The notes under the pieces were generated by a model that saw only the letters and a list, made by a program, of their open reading frames with translations, had not been told where the DNA came from and did no database searches. Shown piece after piece: positions 27,201 through 36,199 of a DNA stretch of 64,000 bases. Origin of the DNA: Xanthomonas sp. 10-10 (GTDB taxonomy: Bacteria > Pseudomonadota > Gammaproteobacteria > Xanthomonadales > Xanthomonadaceae); the NCBI RefSeq assembly GCF_040182365.1, contig NZ_CP144460.1, positions 2,418,001 to 2,482,000 of the forward strand, written 5' to 3'. The position numbers were made by a program, and so were the translations under genes. The first letter of the stretch is position 1, and each line of letters starts with the position of its first letter.

Positions 27201-28853
27201 TCAATGATCGCTGGAGCGCAATCCATCCACATCCAGGATCAGCGCCATCCGGCCATCGCCGATCAGGGTGGCGCCGGCATAGCCGGGCAGGCCGCGCAGG
27301 GCGCGGGGCAGCGGTTTGATCACCACTTCCTCGCGGCCGCGCACCTGGTCCACCACCAGGCCGAAGCGGGTTTCGCCGGCCTGCAGCAGCACCACGGTCA
27401 ACAGCGGCGGCTGTTCGGCAGGCACGCCCAGCCAGCGGCGCAGGTCGATCAGGGGCAGGGTATGCGAGCGGCGGTCCAGCACGGCGCGGCCGTCGAACCA
27501 GCCCAGCGAGGTCTGCGGGGCGTGCAGCACTTCGACCACGCGCGCCAGCGGCAAGGCGTAGACGGCTTCGCCGGCTTGCACCAATAGCGTCGGCAGGATC
27601 GCCAGGGTCAGCGGGACGCGGATCATGAAACGGCTGCCGCGCCCCAGTTCGGACTGGATCTGGATCTGCCCGCTGAGTTCGCGGATGCGCGATTGCACCA
27701 CGTCCATGCCCACGCCACGGCCGGAGATGTCGGTGACTTCGGCCTTGGTCGAAAAGCCCGGCATGAAGATCAGATGCAGGCACTCGTCGGTGCTCAGGCG
27801 GGCGGCGGCTTCGGCGTCGATCAGGCCCTTGTTGCGGGCGATTTCGCGCAGGCGCTCGGGGTCGATGCCGGCGCCGTCGTCCTGGATTTCGATACTGACG
27901 TAATCGCCTTCCTGTTGTGCGGACAGGCGCACATGACCACTGCGCGGCTTGCCGGTGGCTTCGCGCAGGGCCGGCGATTCGATGCCGTGGTCGATCGCGT
28001 TGCGCACCAGGTGCACCAGCGGGTCGGCCAGGGCTTCGACCAGATTGCGATCGAGCTCGGTTTCGGCGCCGATCAGCTCCAGTTCCACTTCCTTGGACAA
28101 GGTGCGCGCGACATCGCGGGCCACCTTGGGGAAGCGCGCGAATACCTTGCTGACCGGCTGCATGCGGGTGCGCATGACCGCGGTCTGCAGGCGCGCGGTG
28201 GCGATGTCCAGCGTGCTGACCGCGCGGTCGAGTTCTTCGTCGCGCAGGCGGGTACGCAGCGTCTTGAGACGGTTGCGCGACAGCACCAGTTCGCCGATCA
28301 GGTTGACGATGGCGTCCAGGCGCTTGGTGTCCACGCGCACGGTCTGCTCGGCATCGCCACCCTTGGCTGCGGCCTTGGGCGCGGCCTTGGCGCCAGCCGC
28401 AGCAGCGCCATGTGCGTCGTCGTGTGCGGGCGCAGCGGCGGCGGCCTTGGGAGCGGACTTGACCGCCGGCGGGCCGCTTTTGGCATCGAACTGCGCAATC
28501 AGCGACGCCGGTGCGTGCGGTACGGTTTCCCCCGAGCCCATCGCATCCAGCATGGCCTGCAGATAGTCCAGCGACTGCTGCGCGGCATCGAAGTGATGCG
28601 CCTGCAGCACCGCCTGGCCCGAGCGCGCCATGCCGAGGGTTTCTTCAGCGGCGTGGCACAGCTCCACCATGGGTTTGATCGCCAGGAAGCCGGCGCCGCC
28701 CTTGAGCGTGTGGAAACCGCGGAACACTGCATTGAGCTGGTCGGCTTCGTCTGGCGCCTGTTCCAGCGACACCAGCTGTTCGCCGAGGCGGTCCAGGATT
28801 TCCTGGGCCTCGACGATGAAATCGGCAGCAATATCGTCTGGAACAGCACTCAT
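27201..28853 (-). CDS. cheA: Chemotaxis histidine kinase CheA (flagellar cluster)
   Basis: 550-residue CheA in the cheY-cheZ-cheA set directly after fliA. Hpt domain with phospho-His 48 (FHTLKGGAGF), a low-complexity Ala/Pro/Lys linker about 110-170 in place of a P2 domain, dimerisation helices about 175-235, ATPase domain with N-box HLVRNAIDHG, G1 DDGAGIDP and G2 GRGVGMDVV, and a C-terminal CheW-like domain. It begins two bases after cheZ stops. Without P2, docking of CheY probably relies on direct Hpt contact or on proximity in the array. The last 40 codons exist a second time, displaced, at 20.6-20.8 kb. Confidence 0.97.
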   Translation of the reverse strand: MSAVPDDIAADFIVEAQEILDRLGEQLVSLEQAPDEADQLNAVFRGFHTLKGGAGFLAIKPMVELCHAAEETLGMARSGQAVLQAHHFDAAQQSLDYLQAMLDAMGSGETVPHAPASLIAQFDAKSGPPAVKSAPKAAAAAPAHDDAHGAAAAGAKAAPKAAAKGGDAEQTVRVDTKRLDAIVNLIGELVLSRNRLKTLRTRLRDEELDRAVSTLDIATARLQTAVMRTRMQPVSKVFARFPKVARDVARTLSKEVELELIGAETELDRNLVEALADPLVHLVRNAIDHGIESPALREATGKPRSGHVRLSAQQEGDYVSIEIQDDGAGIDPERLREIARNKGLIDAEAAARLSTDECLHLIFMPGFSTKAEVTDISGRGVGMDVVQSRIRELSGQIQIQSELGRGSRFMIRVPLTLAILPTLLVQAGEAVYALPLARVVEVLHAPQTSLGWFDGRAVLDRRSHTLPLIDLRRWLGVPAEQPPLLTVVLLQAGETRFGLVVDQVRGREEVVIKPLPRALRGLPGYAGATLIGDGRMALILDVDGLRSSDH

Positions 28854-28855
28854 GG

Positions 28856-29482
28856 TTACAACCCCAATCCGGACAGCAAATCGTCGGCGTCGTCCTGCGA
28901 CACCGCGTGACGGTCCAGGCCCTTGATTGCAGGGCCGGCCAGACCGCCGTCGTCTTTCTTCGGCTCGGTGTTCTTGGGCGGCAGGCCCAAGGCACCGAAA
29001 CCTTCATGCACGCGGCGCACGATCCCGGCCACGCGGCGGATGATCTGCCCGCTGAGGTCCTGATAGCTCTGCGCCAGCGACAGCTCGGTCAGGTTGTGGC
29101 GCATCTTTTCCAGCAGCGCGCCCTGGTCTTCATTGAGCCCACCGTCGCGCAGCTGGTTGGCCAGCACGCGGCATTCTTCCACCAGGTCCAGCGTGCGATG
29201 GCTGGCCTTTTCGGTCATTTCCACCACGTGGTCCAGGCGCGAGCAGGCATCGTCCAGTTCGCCGGCTTCCTCGGGCACCGTGGGCAACTCGCCCAGCGCC
29301 TGGCCGAGTTCGCGCGCGAGCCGGCTCAGGCTCTGCATCATCGGGCGTGTGCGCAGGGCGGCGAGGTGATCGACCTCGCGACGCCAGGCGACCTGGTCAC
29401 CGCTTTCCAGTGCATCGAGCGCGTTCTGCAGGCGCTCGATCAACGCGGCACGTTCGGCATCGGTTTCCACGGTGGCGTTCAT
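28856..29482 (-). CDS. cheZ: CheY-phosphate phosphatase CheZ
   Basis: 208-residue helical protein that removes phosphate from CheY-P. The catalytic region reads AQSYQDLSGQIIRRV, with D142 and Q146 matching the E. coli D143/Q147 pair. The C-terminal helix DDADDLLSGLGL is the CheY-binding tail. Its ATG overlaps the cheY stop by one base. It is the only CheZ in the window, although there are two CheY proteins. Confidence 0.96.
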   Translation of the reverse strand: MNATVETDAERAALIERLQNALDALESGDQVAWRREVDHLAALRTRPMMQSLSRLARELGQALGELPTVPEEAGELDDACSRLDHVVEMTEKASHRTLDLVEECRVLANQLRDGGLNEDQGALLEKMRHNLTELSLAQSYQDLSGQIIRRVAGIVRRVHEGFGALGLPPKNTEPKKDDGGLAGPAIKGLDRHAVSQDDADDLLSGLGL

Positions 29483-29874
29483 CAGGCGGTCGCCGCCAGA
29501 CGTTCGAACACCTTGCCCAGCTTTTCTTCCAGCGTCTGCGCGGTGAACGGCTTGATGATGTAGCCGTTCACGCCGCACTGCGCCGCTTCGATGATCTGCT
29601 CGCGCTTGGCTTCGGCGGTCACCATCATCACCGGCAGGTGCTTGAGCTTGGCGTCGGCGCGGATGTTGCGCAGCAGGTCGATGCCGGTCATGCCGGGCAT
29701 GTTCCAGTCCGTCACCACGAAATCGAACGGGCCCGCGCGCAACGCAGCCAGTGCGCTGTTGCCGTCTTCGGCCTCTGCGGTATTGGTGAAGCCGAGATCC
29801 GCCAACAGATTCTTGACGATACGTCGCATCGTCGAGAAGTCGTCCACGATCAGGATCCGCATGTTCTTGTTCAC
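29482..29874 (-). CDS. cheY: Chemotaxis response regulator CheY (flagellar cluster)
   Basis: 130-residue receiver that binds the motor switch when phosphorylated. D11-D12 acidic pair, phospho-acceptor D56 ([10 protein letters not shown]), Thr 86 and Lys 108 (IIKPF); it has the motor-CheY signature DWNMP. The start is GTG 29874, supported by GGAG six bases upstream; ATG 29862 is an alternative. It lies 35 bases after fliA. Confidence 0.96.
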   Translation of the reverse strand: MNKNMRILIVDDFSTMRRIVKNLLADLGFTNTAEAEDGNSALAALRAGPFDFVVTDWNMPGMTGIDLLRNIRADAKLKHLPVMMVTAEAKREQIIEAAQCGVNGYIIKPFTAQTLEEKLGKVFERLAATA

Positions 29875-29909
29875 ATCAAGCTCCTAACGCTAAAAAATAC
29901 GCGAAAAAA

Positions 29910-30677
29910 TTAGTCGTCAATTTCGACACCGGCATCGGCCAGTTCGAAGACTTTGAGGCGGCCGCGCAAACGCACCACGGCCTGGCCATGGATCTGGCAG
30001 ACGCGCGACTCGCTGACACCGAGCACGGCGCCGATTTCCTTCAGGTTCAATTCCTGTTCGTAGTACAGCGACAGCACCAGCTGCTCGCGCTCGGGCAACT
30101 GGCCGATGGCCTTGCCCAGCTCGCGGCCGAATTCGCCACGCTCCATCATCTGTTGCGGATTGGGGCCACCCTTGGCGGTGGTGTCCAGCTCGCCGTGATC
30201 CTCGATGCGCGATTCCAGGCTCAGCACCTGGCCGCGTGCGGCATCTTCCATCAGGCGCAGGTAGTCGGGCAGCGGCATTTCCATCGCGGCGGCCACCTCG
30301 GTGGCGGCGGCGGCGCGGCCGGTGTTCTGCTCGATCTTGCGCACCGCCGCAGCGGCGTCGCGGGCACGGCGGTGCACCGAACGCGGTACCCAGTCGCCAC
30401 GGCGGATCTCGTCGATCATCGAGCCGCGGATGCGGATCGAAGCATAGGTTTCGAACGAGGCGCCCTGTTCGGAGTCGTAGCTGCGCGAGGCCTCGATCAG
30501 GCCGATCATGCCGGCCTGGATCAGGTCGTCCACTTCCACGCTGGCCGGCAGGCGCGCGGCCAGATGGTGGGCGATGCGGCGGACCAGGTCGGCGTGCTGG
30601 GTCACCACGTCGTTGGCGTTGTTGCGCTGCACGGCGCGGTACTGCGCGCTGGCCGTGGTTGCGGTAGCGGTGCTCAT
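29910..30677 (-). CDS. fliA: Flagellar sigma factor FliA (sigma-28)
   Basis: 255-residue sigma-70-family factor for late flagellar and chemotaxis genes. Region 2 contains DLIQAGMIGLIEASRSYD, region 3 DWVPRSVHRRARD, and region 4 the helix-turn-helix NLKEIGAVLGVSESRVCQIHGQA. It overlaps flhG by four bases. I found no convincing sigma-28 promoter by eye for the MCP or motC genes in this window. Confidence 0.97.
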   Translation of the reverse strand: MSTATATTASAQYRAVQRNNANDVVTQHADLVRRIAHHLAARLPASVEVDDLIQAGMIGLIEASRSYDSEQGASFETYASIRIRGSMIDEIRRGDWVPRSVHRRARDAAAAVRKIEQNTGRAAAATEVAAAMEMPLPDYLRLMEDAARGQVLSLESRIEDHGELDTTAKGGPNPQQMMERGEFGRELGKAIGQLPEREQLVLSLYYEQELNLKEIGAVLGVSESRVCQIHGQAVVRLRGRLKVFELADAGVEIDD

Positions 30678-31558
30678 GCGGCCACTCCCCGTTGAATGAT
30701 GCGTTCGACAAAGAACTCGACGTTGCCGCGCGGCACGGTGGGAGCCTGCCAGCGCGAGGTACGGCGTGCGATTTCGGCGATGGCCTGCGCCGACGGACTG
30801 GCGGGGTAGGCCTTGATGACCGGCTGCTGACGCTGCACCGACAGGCGCAACCAGTCGTCCTGCGGGACGTGGCCGAGATAGTTCAGCGACACGTCGCCGA
30901 GGAACTTTTCGCAGACGCGGGAGAGCTTGTCGTACAGCAGGCGGCCTTCGTTGGGGTCGCGCACCATGTTGGCGATGATCTGCAGGCGGTCCACGCCGCG
31001 TTCGCGCGAGAGCACCTTGATCAGCGCGTAGGCGTCGGTGATCGAGGCCGGTTCGTCGCAGACCACCACCACGGTGTCCTGGGCGGCCTGGCAGAAGGTC
31101 AGCACGCTGTCGGTGATGCCGGCGGCGGTGTCGATGACCATCACGTCCAGGTCGCGTTCCAGTTCGGAGAACACGTTGACCAGGCCGATGTGCTGGGCCG
31201 GGGCCAGTTCGGCCATGTGGCGGCGACCGGAGGCGGCCGGCACCACCAGCACGCCGCCGGGGCCTTCGATGATCACTTCATCCAGGGTGCAGCGGCCGGC
31301 GATCAGGTCGGCCAGGGTGTACTTGGGCGACAGGCCCAGGACCACATCCAGGTTGGCCAGGCCCAGGTCGGCGTCCAGCAGCAGGGTGCGCTTGCCCATG
31401 TCGGCAAGGGCCACCGCCAGGTTGGCGGAGATGTTGGTTTTCCCCACGCCGCCCTTGCCGCCGGTCACGGCAATGGTGCGCACCGGGCCCAGGGGCTCGG
31501 GACGGGTCGCCGACAGGGGGAAGGCGTTGGTCAGCTTGGCGTATTCACGCGACTGCAT
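30674..31558 (-). CDS. flhG: Flagellar number regulator FlhG (FleN/YlxH, MinD-like ATPase)
   Basis: 294-residue MinD-like ATPase that limits flagellar number and works with FlhF. Deviant Walker A GGKGGVGKT (33-41), switch LLLDADLGLANLD, Walker B VMVIDTAAGI, and a C-terminal amphipathic helix VEFFVERIIQRGV that suits membrane binding. I chose ATG 31558; the gene overlaps flhF by 14 bases and fliA by four. Confidence 0.96.
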   Translation of the reverse strand: MQSREYAKLTNAFPLSATRPEPLGPVRTIAVTGGKGGVGKTNISANLAVALADMGKRTLLLDADLGLANLDVVLGLSPKYTLADLIAGRCTLDEVIIEGPGGVLVVPAASGRRHMAELAPAQHIGLVNVFSELERDLDVMVIDTAAGITDSVLTFCQAAQDTVVVVCDEPASITDAYALIKVLSRERGVDRLQIIANMVRDPNEGRLLYDKLSRVCEKFLGDVSLNYLGHVPQDDWLRLSVQRQQPVIKAYPASPSAQAIAEIARRTSRWQAPTVPRGNVEFFVERIIQRGVAA

Positions 31559-33236
31559 GGTTGTGCTCCGGAGTACAGGGCTTATCGGCAGCGCGCCGCA
31601 AATCTTCAAGGCGAAGAACGAGACTGGCGGCATTGGCGCGGTGCAGGTCGTCGGGGACCCGCTGTCCGTCAGTCACCCAGGTGATGGGCATTTGGTGGTC
31701 GACCACCACCGACAAGGCGCTGCCGAAGCGGCCGGTCTCGTCGAGTTTGGTCAGCACCACGCCTTGGGGCTTGGCGTGGGCGAAGCGGCGCACGACCTCG
31801 TCGAGGTCGGCGAAATGGGAGTTGGCGGGCAGCACCATCAGCGAAGTCACCTGCTGGGCGGCGCGCAGCCAGTTCAGCTGGGCGGCCAGGGCGCGGTCGC
31901 GCTGGCCCATGCCGGCGGTATCGATCAGCACCAGCTTGTAGTCGCGCAGGCGGTCCAGCAGCTCGAGCAGGCTTTCGGCGCTGTCGGCCTCGTGCACGGC
32001 GATACCGAGCTGGCGGCCGTAGCTGTGCAGCTGCTCGCGGCCACCGACGCGCAAGGTGTCGGTGGTGACCAGGGCGACGTCGCGCGGGGCGTGCTGGGCG
32101 GCGAAGCGCTGCGCCAGCTTGGCGATGGTGGTGGTCTTGCCGGCGCCGGTCGGGCCGACCAGGGCGATCACGCCGCCGCGTTCCAGCGGGTCGACCGGGG
32201 CCACCGGCAGGCGCTTGGACAGCAGCCCCAGCATCAGCCCGCGGCCGCGGTGCAATTCGGTATCGGCCGGAATCTGCAGTGCCACGTCGCGTATCAGGCC
32301 GGCGTCGAAGCCGTAGTCGTCCATCAGCTCCAGGGCCTGCGCGCGCACCGGCGAGCCACGCAGGCGCTCGTCGGTCAGGCGGTTCATTTCGCGCTCGATC
32401 ATCTGCCGCATCAGCGCCAGTTCGCCGCGCAGCTGCTTGAGTTCTTCATCGTTCTGCGGGGCCGGCGCGGCGGCCACCGGCACTGCGGCCAGTGCGGCGG
32501 GGGCGGGCGGGGCGACCACGATCGGCGGCAGTGCTGCCGGCGGCAGGATCTGCGGCAGCGCGTCGTCCAGGTCGAAGTCGGCTTCGTCGTCGAATCCATC
32601 GTCGTCCTGCCCGTGCGCGGCGTAGGCCGGGGCGGCGACTGCTGCGGCAACGACCGGGGTCGGCGCCTGCAGCGGAGCGGCCTGCACGGCGGGGCGCTGC
32701 ACCGGGGCGGTGGTCAGAAAGTCGGCGAACAGCTGTTCCGGCACCGCCGACAGCGCGTGTTCCTGACGCTGCACGACCGGCGCGGCCAGTTCCTGCGCGG
32801 CCGGCATCGGCGCGGCGCTGCGGATCGGGGTGGCGACCGGCGCCTGGCGCGGCACGCTGGCCGGCTGGCGCAGGGCCATGGCAGCAATCATGTCTTCGGC
32901 GGCGCTGGCCACGCGCTGGCGGTGGCTCATGGTCTCGGCAGCGGGCTTCAGTGGAGCGTGGACCGGCGCGGCCGGGCGGGCGGCCACCTGCGCCGGCTGA
33001 GCCGGAGCCTGCTGCACGGGAGCCTGCTGGACCGGCGCGGTGCCGGGGGCCGGCGTTTCGCGGGCGGTTTCCAGGGCGCGCTGCACCAGCTCTTCGTCGT
33101 AGTTGCTGGCGGCGACGATCTCGATGCCTTCGGCGGTACGGCGGTTGGACAGGATCACGGCATCCGGGCCGTGTTCCTCACGCACCATTCGGAATGCAGT
33201 GCGCATGTCCGGGGCGACAAAGCGTTTGATCTTCAT
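31545..33236 (-). CDS. flhF: Flagellar placement GTPase FlhF
   Basis: 563-residue SRP-type GTPase that marks the pole for flagellar assembly. After an N-terminal B domain (MKIKRFVAPDMRTAFRMVR), there is a long Ala/Pro/Gln-rich stretch (about 75-240), the N domain (about 260-340) and the G domain with GPTGAGKTTT, IDTAGMGQRD and TKLDE. It is longer than many FlhF proteins because of the low-complexity linker. A sigma-54-like promoter is about 150 bases upstream of its start. Confidence 0.96.
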   Translation of the reverse strand: MKIKRFVAPDMRTAFRMVREEHGPDAVILSNRRTAEGIEIVAASNYDEELVQRALETARETPAPGTAPVQQAPVQQAPAQPAQVAARPAAPVHAPLKPAAETMSHRQRVASAAEDMIAAMALRQPASVPRQAPVATPIRSAAPMPAAQELAAPVVQRQEHALSAVPEQLFADFLTTAPVQRPAVQAAPLQAPTPVVAAAVAAPAYAAHGQDDDGFDDEADFDLDDALPQILPPAALPPIVVAPPAPAALAAVPVAAAPAPQNDEELKQLRGELALMRQMIEREMNRLTDERLRGSPVRAQALELMDDYGFDAGLIRDVALQIPADTELHRGRGLMLGLLSKRLPVAPVDPLERGGVIALVGPTGAGKTTTIAKLAQRFAAQHAPRDVALVTTDTLRVGGREQLHSYGRQLGIAVHEADSAESLLELLDRLRDYKLVLIDTAGMGQRDRALAAQLNWLRAAQQVTSLMVLPANSHFADLDEVVRRFAHAKPQGVVLTKLDETGRFGSALSVVVDHQMPITWVTDGQRVPDDLHRANAASLVLRLEDLRRAADKPCTPEHNHAVA

Positions 33237-33396
33237 GCCACATGCCTCCAGGAACGGGACCCGCCGGACGCCGGACGGGTGCGCGATGAATGTGGGTGTG
33301 TTGCCAGCGTCATGAGTTGCCTGTCCCGTTCGGTTGTTCCAAGTCCTGCCATCCGCCCCGCAGCGGTGGTGCTGTCTGCGGTCTCGCCAGAGCTAA

Positions 33397-33412
33397 TGCA
33401 CGCGGCGTGCCA
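33397..33412 (-). promoter_or_regulatory. Candidate sigma-54 promoter for flhF-flhG-fliA
   Basis: On the minus strand TGGCAC-GCCGC-GTGCA: the GG/GC pair has the right spacing, with one deviation from TTGC at -12. Predicted start of transcription about 33386, leaving a leader of about 150 bases. Confidence 0.55.
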
Positions 33413-33769
33413 AAACCGCAGTGCTGGGTTTTTGGCGAGAGGGGGTGGGAGCGCGCCGAGGCGGCTGGGTGTAGATGCTGCGCTGCGTGTACTGCGTTAA
33501 GTGCTTGCATCTATTGAAATTTTCGGCAGCGTTACTTGCCGGTTTGACGGCGTCTGTGTGCTGGTCGGCAGGGCATATCTGGTGTGTTGGAGCGCACCGA
33601 GCGCCTGCGCGAACCGCCACCCAGTCGCGCTCGTGTCGCTTTCAGCGGTCGGTGTCATGCAATCGATTGGAGATTTCGCCGAGTGGCGGATTTCCGACGC
33701 CTGGATCTGGTGCCTGGCGGCCAGCCTGTTGTGGTTGCCGGTGGGCTGTACCGGAGCGCTGACGCAACC

Positions 33770-34102
33770 GTAGGAGCGCACCTGGGCGCGACGGGCTGTC
33801 CCGGTAAAGCCCTCGCGCCCAGGTGCGCTCCTACAGGTGCGGCATGTGGTTGGATATCCGACACGTCGTAGGAGCGCCCTTGGGCGCGATGGGGCGTCCC
33901 GGTAAAGCCTGTCACGCCCGGGGGCGCTCCTACAGGGGCAGCGCGGCGTGTCGTAGGAGCGCACCCGGGCGCGATGGGCCGTCCCGATAAAGCCTGTCGC
34001 GCCCGAGGGCGCTCCTACAGGGGCAGCGCGGTGTTTCGTCGGAGCGCACCTGGCGCGATGGGGCGTTCCGGGACAGCCCGTCGCGCCGGGGTGTGCTCCT
34101 AC
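33770..34102. repeat. Four tandem palindromic repeats after flhA
   Basis: Units at 33770-33834, 33868-33933, 33953-34018 and 34038-34102, each about 65 bases and each an inverted repeat of the type GTAGGAGCGCACC...GGTGCGCTCCTAC around a TCCCGGTAAAGCC centre. The last unit ends three bases from the flhA stop, so they can also act as transcription end or mRNA stabilisers. The unit looks like a Xanthomonas interspersed palindromic element. Confidence 0.8.
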
Positions 34103-34105
34103 GCC

Positions 34106-36199
34106 TCAGCTGATCGTGCCGACCAGCTTCAGACGCTTGTCTTCCGGCACTTCGCTGTAGGCCAGCACCGACAGGCTCGGCACGCTGTGGCGGACCAGGC
34201 GGGCCAGCGCGGCGCGGACCTGGCCGGGCACCAGGACCACGGCCGGTTCGTTGCGGGCTTCCTGCTTGCCGACGCAATCGGCCAGGCTCTGGTGCAGACG
34301 CTCGGCCAGGCCGGGCTCCAGCGCCACGCCGTTGCCGTGGGTGGATTCCTGCAGCACGCGCTCCAGTTGCGGGGCCAGCGTGTAGACCGGCAGTTCGGCG
34401 GACATGCCGGCGATCTCCTGCACGATGAAGCGGCCCAGCGAGGTCCGTACCGCGGCGGTGAGGGTGGCCGGGTCCTGGCTGTGCGGGGCGTGCTCGACCA
34501 GGGCTTCGACGATCTTGCGCAGCTGGCGCACCGGAATGCGCTCGATCAGCAGGTTCTGCAGCACGCGCACCACCACCGACAGCGGCAGCGCCTTGGGGGT
34601 GAGGTCTTCCACCATCTTCGGCGCGGTCTTGGCCAGGGTCGCCAGCAATTGCTGCACTTCCTCGTGACCGAGCAGTTCCGGGGCGTGTTCGCGGATCAGG
34701 TGCGACAGATGGGTGGCCACCACGGTGGCCGGGTCGACCACCGTATAGCCCATCGATTCGGCGTAGGAGCGCTGATGCGGCTGGATCCAGGTGGCATCCA
34801 GGCCGAACGCCGGGTCCTTGCCGGGAATGCCGTCCAGCTGGCCGAGCGCACCGCCCGGGTCCAGCGCCAGCTCGCGGTCGGGGTAGATCTCGGCCGTGGC
34901 CACCGGCACGCCATGCACCAGCAGGCGATAGGCGTTGGCCGACAGCTCCAGGTTGTCGCGGATATGCACCGGCGGCACCAGGAAACCGATGTCCTGGGTG
35001 AGTTTGCGACGCACGCCCTTGATGCGCGCCATCAGTTCGCCGCCCTGGTGCTTGTCCACCAGCGGGATCAGGCGGTAGCCCACTTCCAGGCCCAGCGGGT
35101 CGATCGGGCGCAGTTCGTCCCAGCTCAGTTCCGCGCTGGCCTGTGCGGCGGTGGCCGCGGCGGCCGCCTTGGGGTCGCTGGCGGGGTCGCCGGTCGGGGC
35201 GACGACCAGGCTGCGCTTGTACATTTTCCAGGCGATCACGCCCAGGATCAGGCCCAGCGTCAAAAACGCGACGTTGGGCATGCCCGGCACCAGGCCGACC
35301 AGGCCCAGGATGGCTGCGGCCACCGCCAACGCGCGGTGCTGGCCGAACACCTGGCTGATCATGGCCCCGCGCATGTCCTGCGCACGCGAGGCGCGGGTCA
35401 CCAGCAAGGCGACCGAGGACGACACCAGCAGGGCCGGCAGCTGCGCCACCAGGCCGTCGCCGATCGACAGCAGGGTGTAGGTGGAGGCGGCATCCACAAA
35501 GCTCATGCCGTGCTGGAACATGCCCACCGCCATGCCGCCGATGAGGTTGATGAACAGGATCAGGATGGCGGCGATGGCGTCGCCGCGGATGAACTTGTTG
35601 GCACCGTCCATCGCGCCGTAGAAGTCGGCTTCCTCGCGGACTTCCTCGCGGCGGGCCTTGGCTTCCTCGCGCGTCAGCAAACCGGCGTTGAGGTCGGCGT
35701 CGATGGCCATCTGCTTGCCGGGCATGGCGTCCAGGATGAAGCGCGCGGTCACTTCCGACACGCGCCCGGCACCCTTGGTGATGACCACGAAGTTGATGAT
35801 AGTCAGGATCGCAAATACCACGATACCCACGGCGTAGTTGCCGCCGATCACGAACTGGCCGAACGCCTCGATCACCTTGCCGGCCGCGGCATGGCCGTCC
35901 TGGCCGTTGATCAGGATCACGCGGCTGGAGGCGACGTTCAGCGCCAGCCGCAGCATCGTGGTCATCAGCAGCACGATCGGGAAAATGGTGAATTCCAGCG
36001 GGCGCTGCACGTACACCACCGCCAGCAGCACCATCAGCGAGATGGCGATGTTGAAGGTGAACAGCGCATCCAGCACCGGCGCGGCCAGCGGCACCATCAG
36101 CATGGCCAGCATGGCCATCAGCGCCAGCGGGGCGCCCAGGCCGTTGCGCAGCAACTCCATGATGCGCCGGGCGTTCATCGGGGCGGGTTGGGCGCTCAT
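34106..36199 (-). CDS. flhA: Flagellar export gate protein FlhA
   Basis: 697-residue central component of the flagellar type III export gate. Eight membrane segments in the first 330 residues, with the FHIPEP-family signature LFINLIGGMAVG and IGDGLVAQLPALLVS, then a large cytoplasmic domain (about 345-697) that docks chaperone-substrate complexes. It overlaps flhB by four bases. Intact and of normal length. Confidence 0.98.
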   Translation of the reverse strand: MSAQPAPMNARRIMELLRNGLGAPLALMAMLAMLMVPLAAPVLDALFTFNIAISLMVLLAVVYVQRPLEFTIFPIVLLMTTMLRLALNVASSRVILINGQDGHAAAGKVIEAFGQFVIGGNYAVGIVVFAILTIINFVVITKGAGRVSEVTARFILDAMPGKQMAIDADLNAGLLTREEAKARREEVREEADFYGAMDGANKFIRGDAIAAILILFINLIGGMAVGMFQHGMSFVDAASTYTLLSIGDGLVAQLPALLVSSSVALLVTRASRAQDMRGAMISQVFGQHRALAVAAAILGLVGLVPGMPNVAFLTLGLILGVIAWKMYKRSLVVAPTGDPASDPKAAAAATAAQASAELSWDELRPIDPLGLEVGYRLIPLVDKHQGGELMARIKGVRRKLTQDIGFLVPPVHIRDNLELSANAYRLLVHGVPVATAEIYPDRELALDPGGALGQLDGIPGKDPAFGLDATWIQPHQRSYAESMGYTVVDPATVVATHLSHLIREHAPELLGHEEVQQLLATLAKTAPKMVEDLTPKALPLSVVVRVLQNLLIERIPVRQLRKIVEALVEHAPHSQDPATLTAAVRTSLGRFIVQEIAGMSAELPVYTLAPQLERVLQESTHGNGVALEPGLAERLHQSLADCVGKQEARNEPAVVLVPGQVRAALARLVRHSVPSLSVLAYSEVPEDKRLKLVGTIS

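Larger units (their letters stand above)
33237..34105. other. 869-bp gap between flhA and flhF
   Basis: It holds a candidate sigma-54 promoter for flhF (33397-33412) and four palindromic repeats (33770-34102) directly after the flhA stop. I see no convincing gene. Confidence 0.7.

Noticed and set aside
33770..34102. CRISPR array
   Set aside because: The units are palindromic over their full length with irregular gaps of 20-34 bases; there are no short direct repeats with unique spacers and no cas genes. The same applies to 58966-59490.
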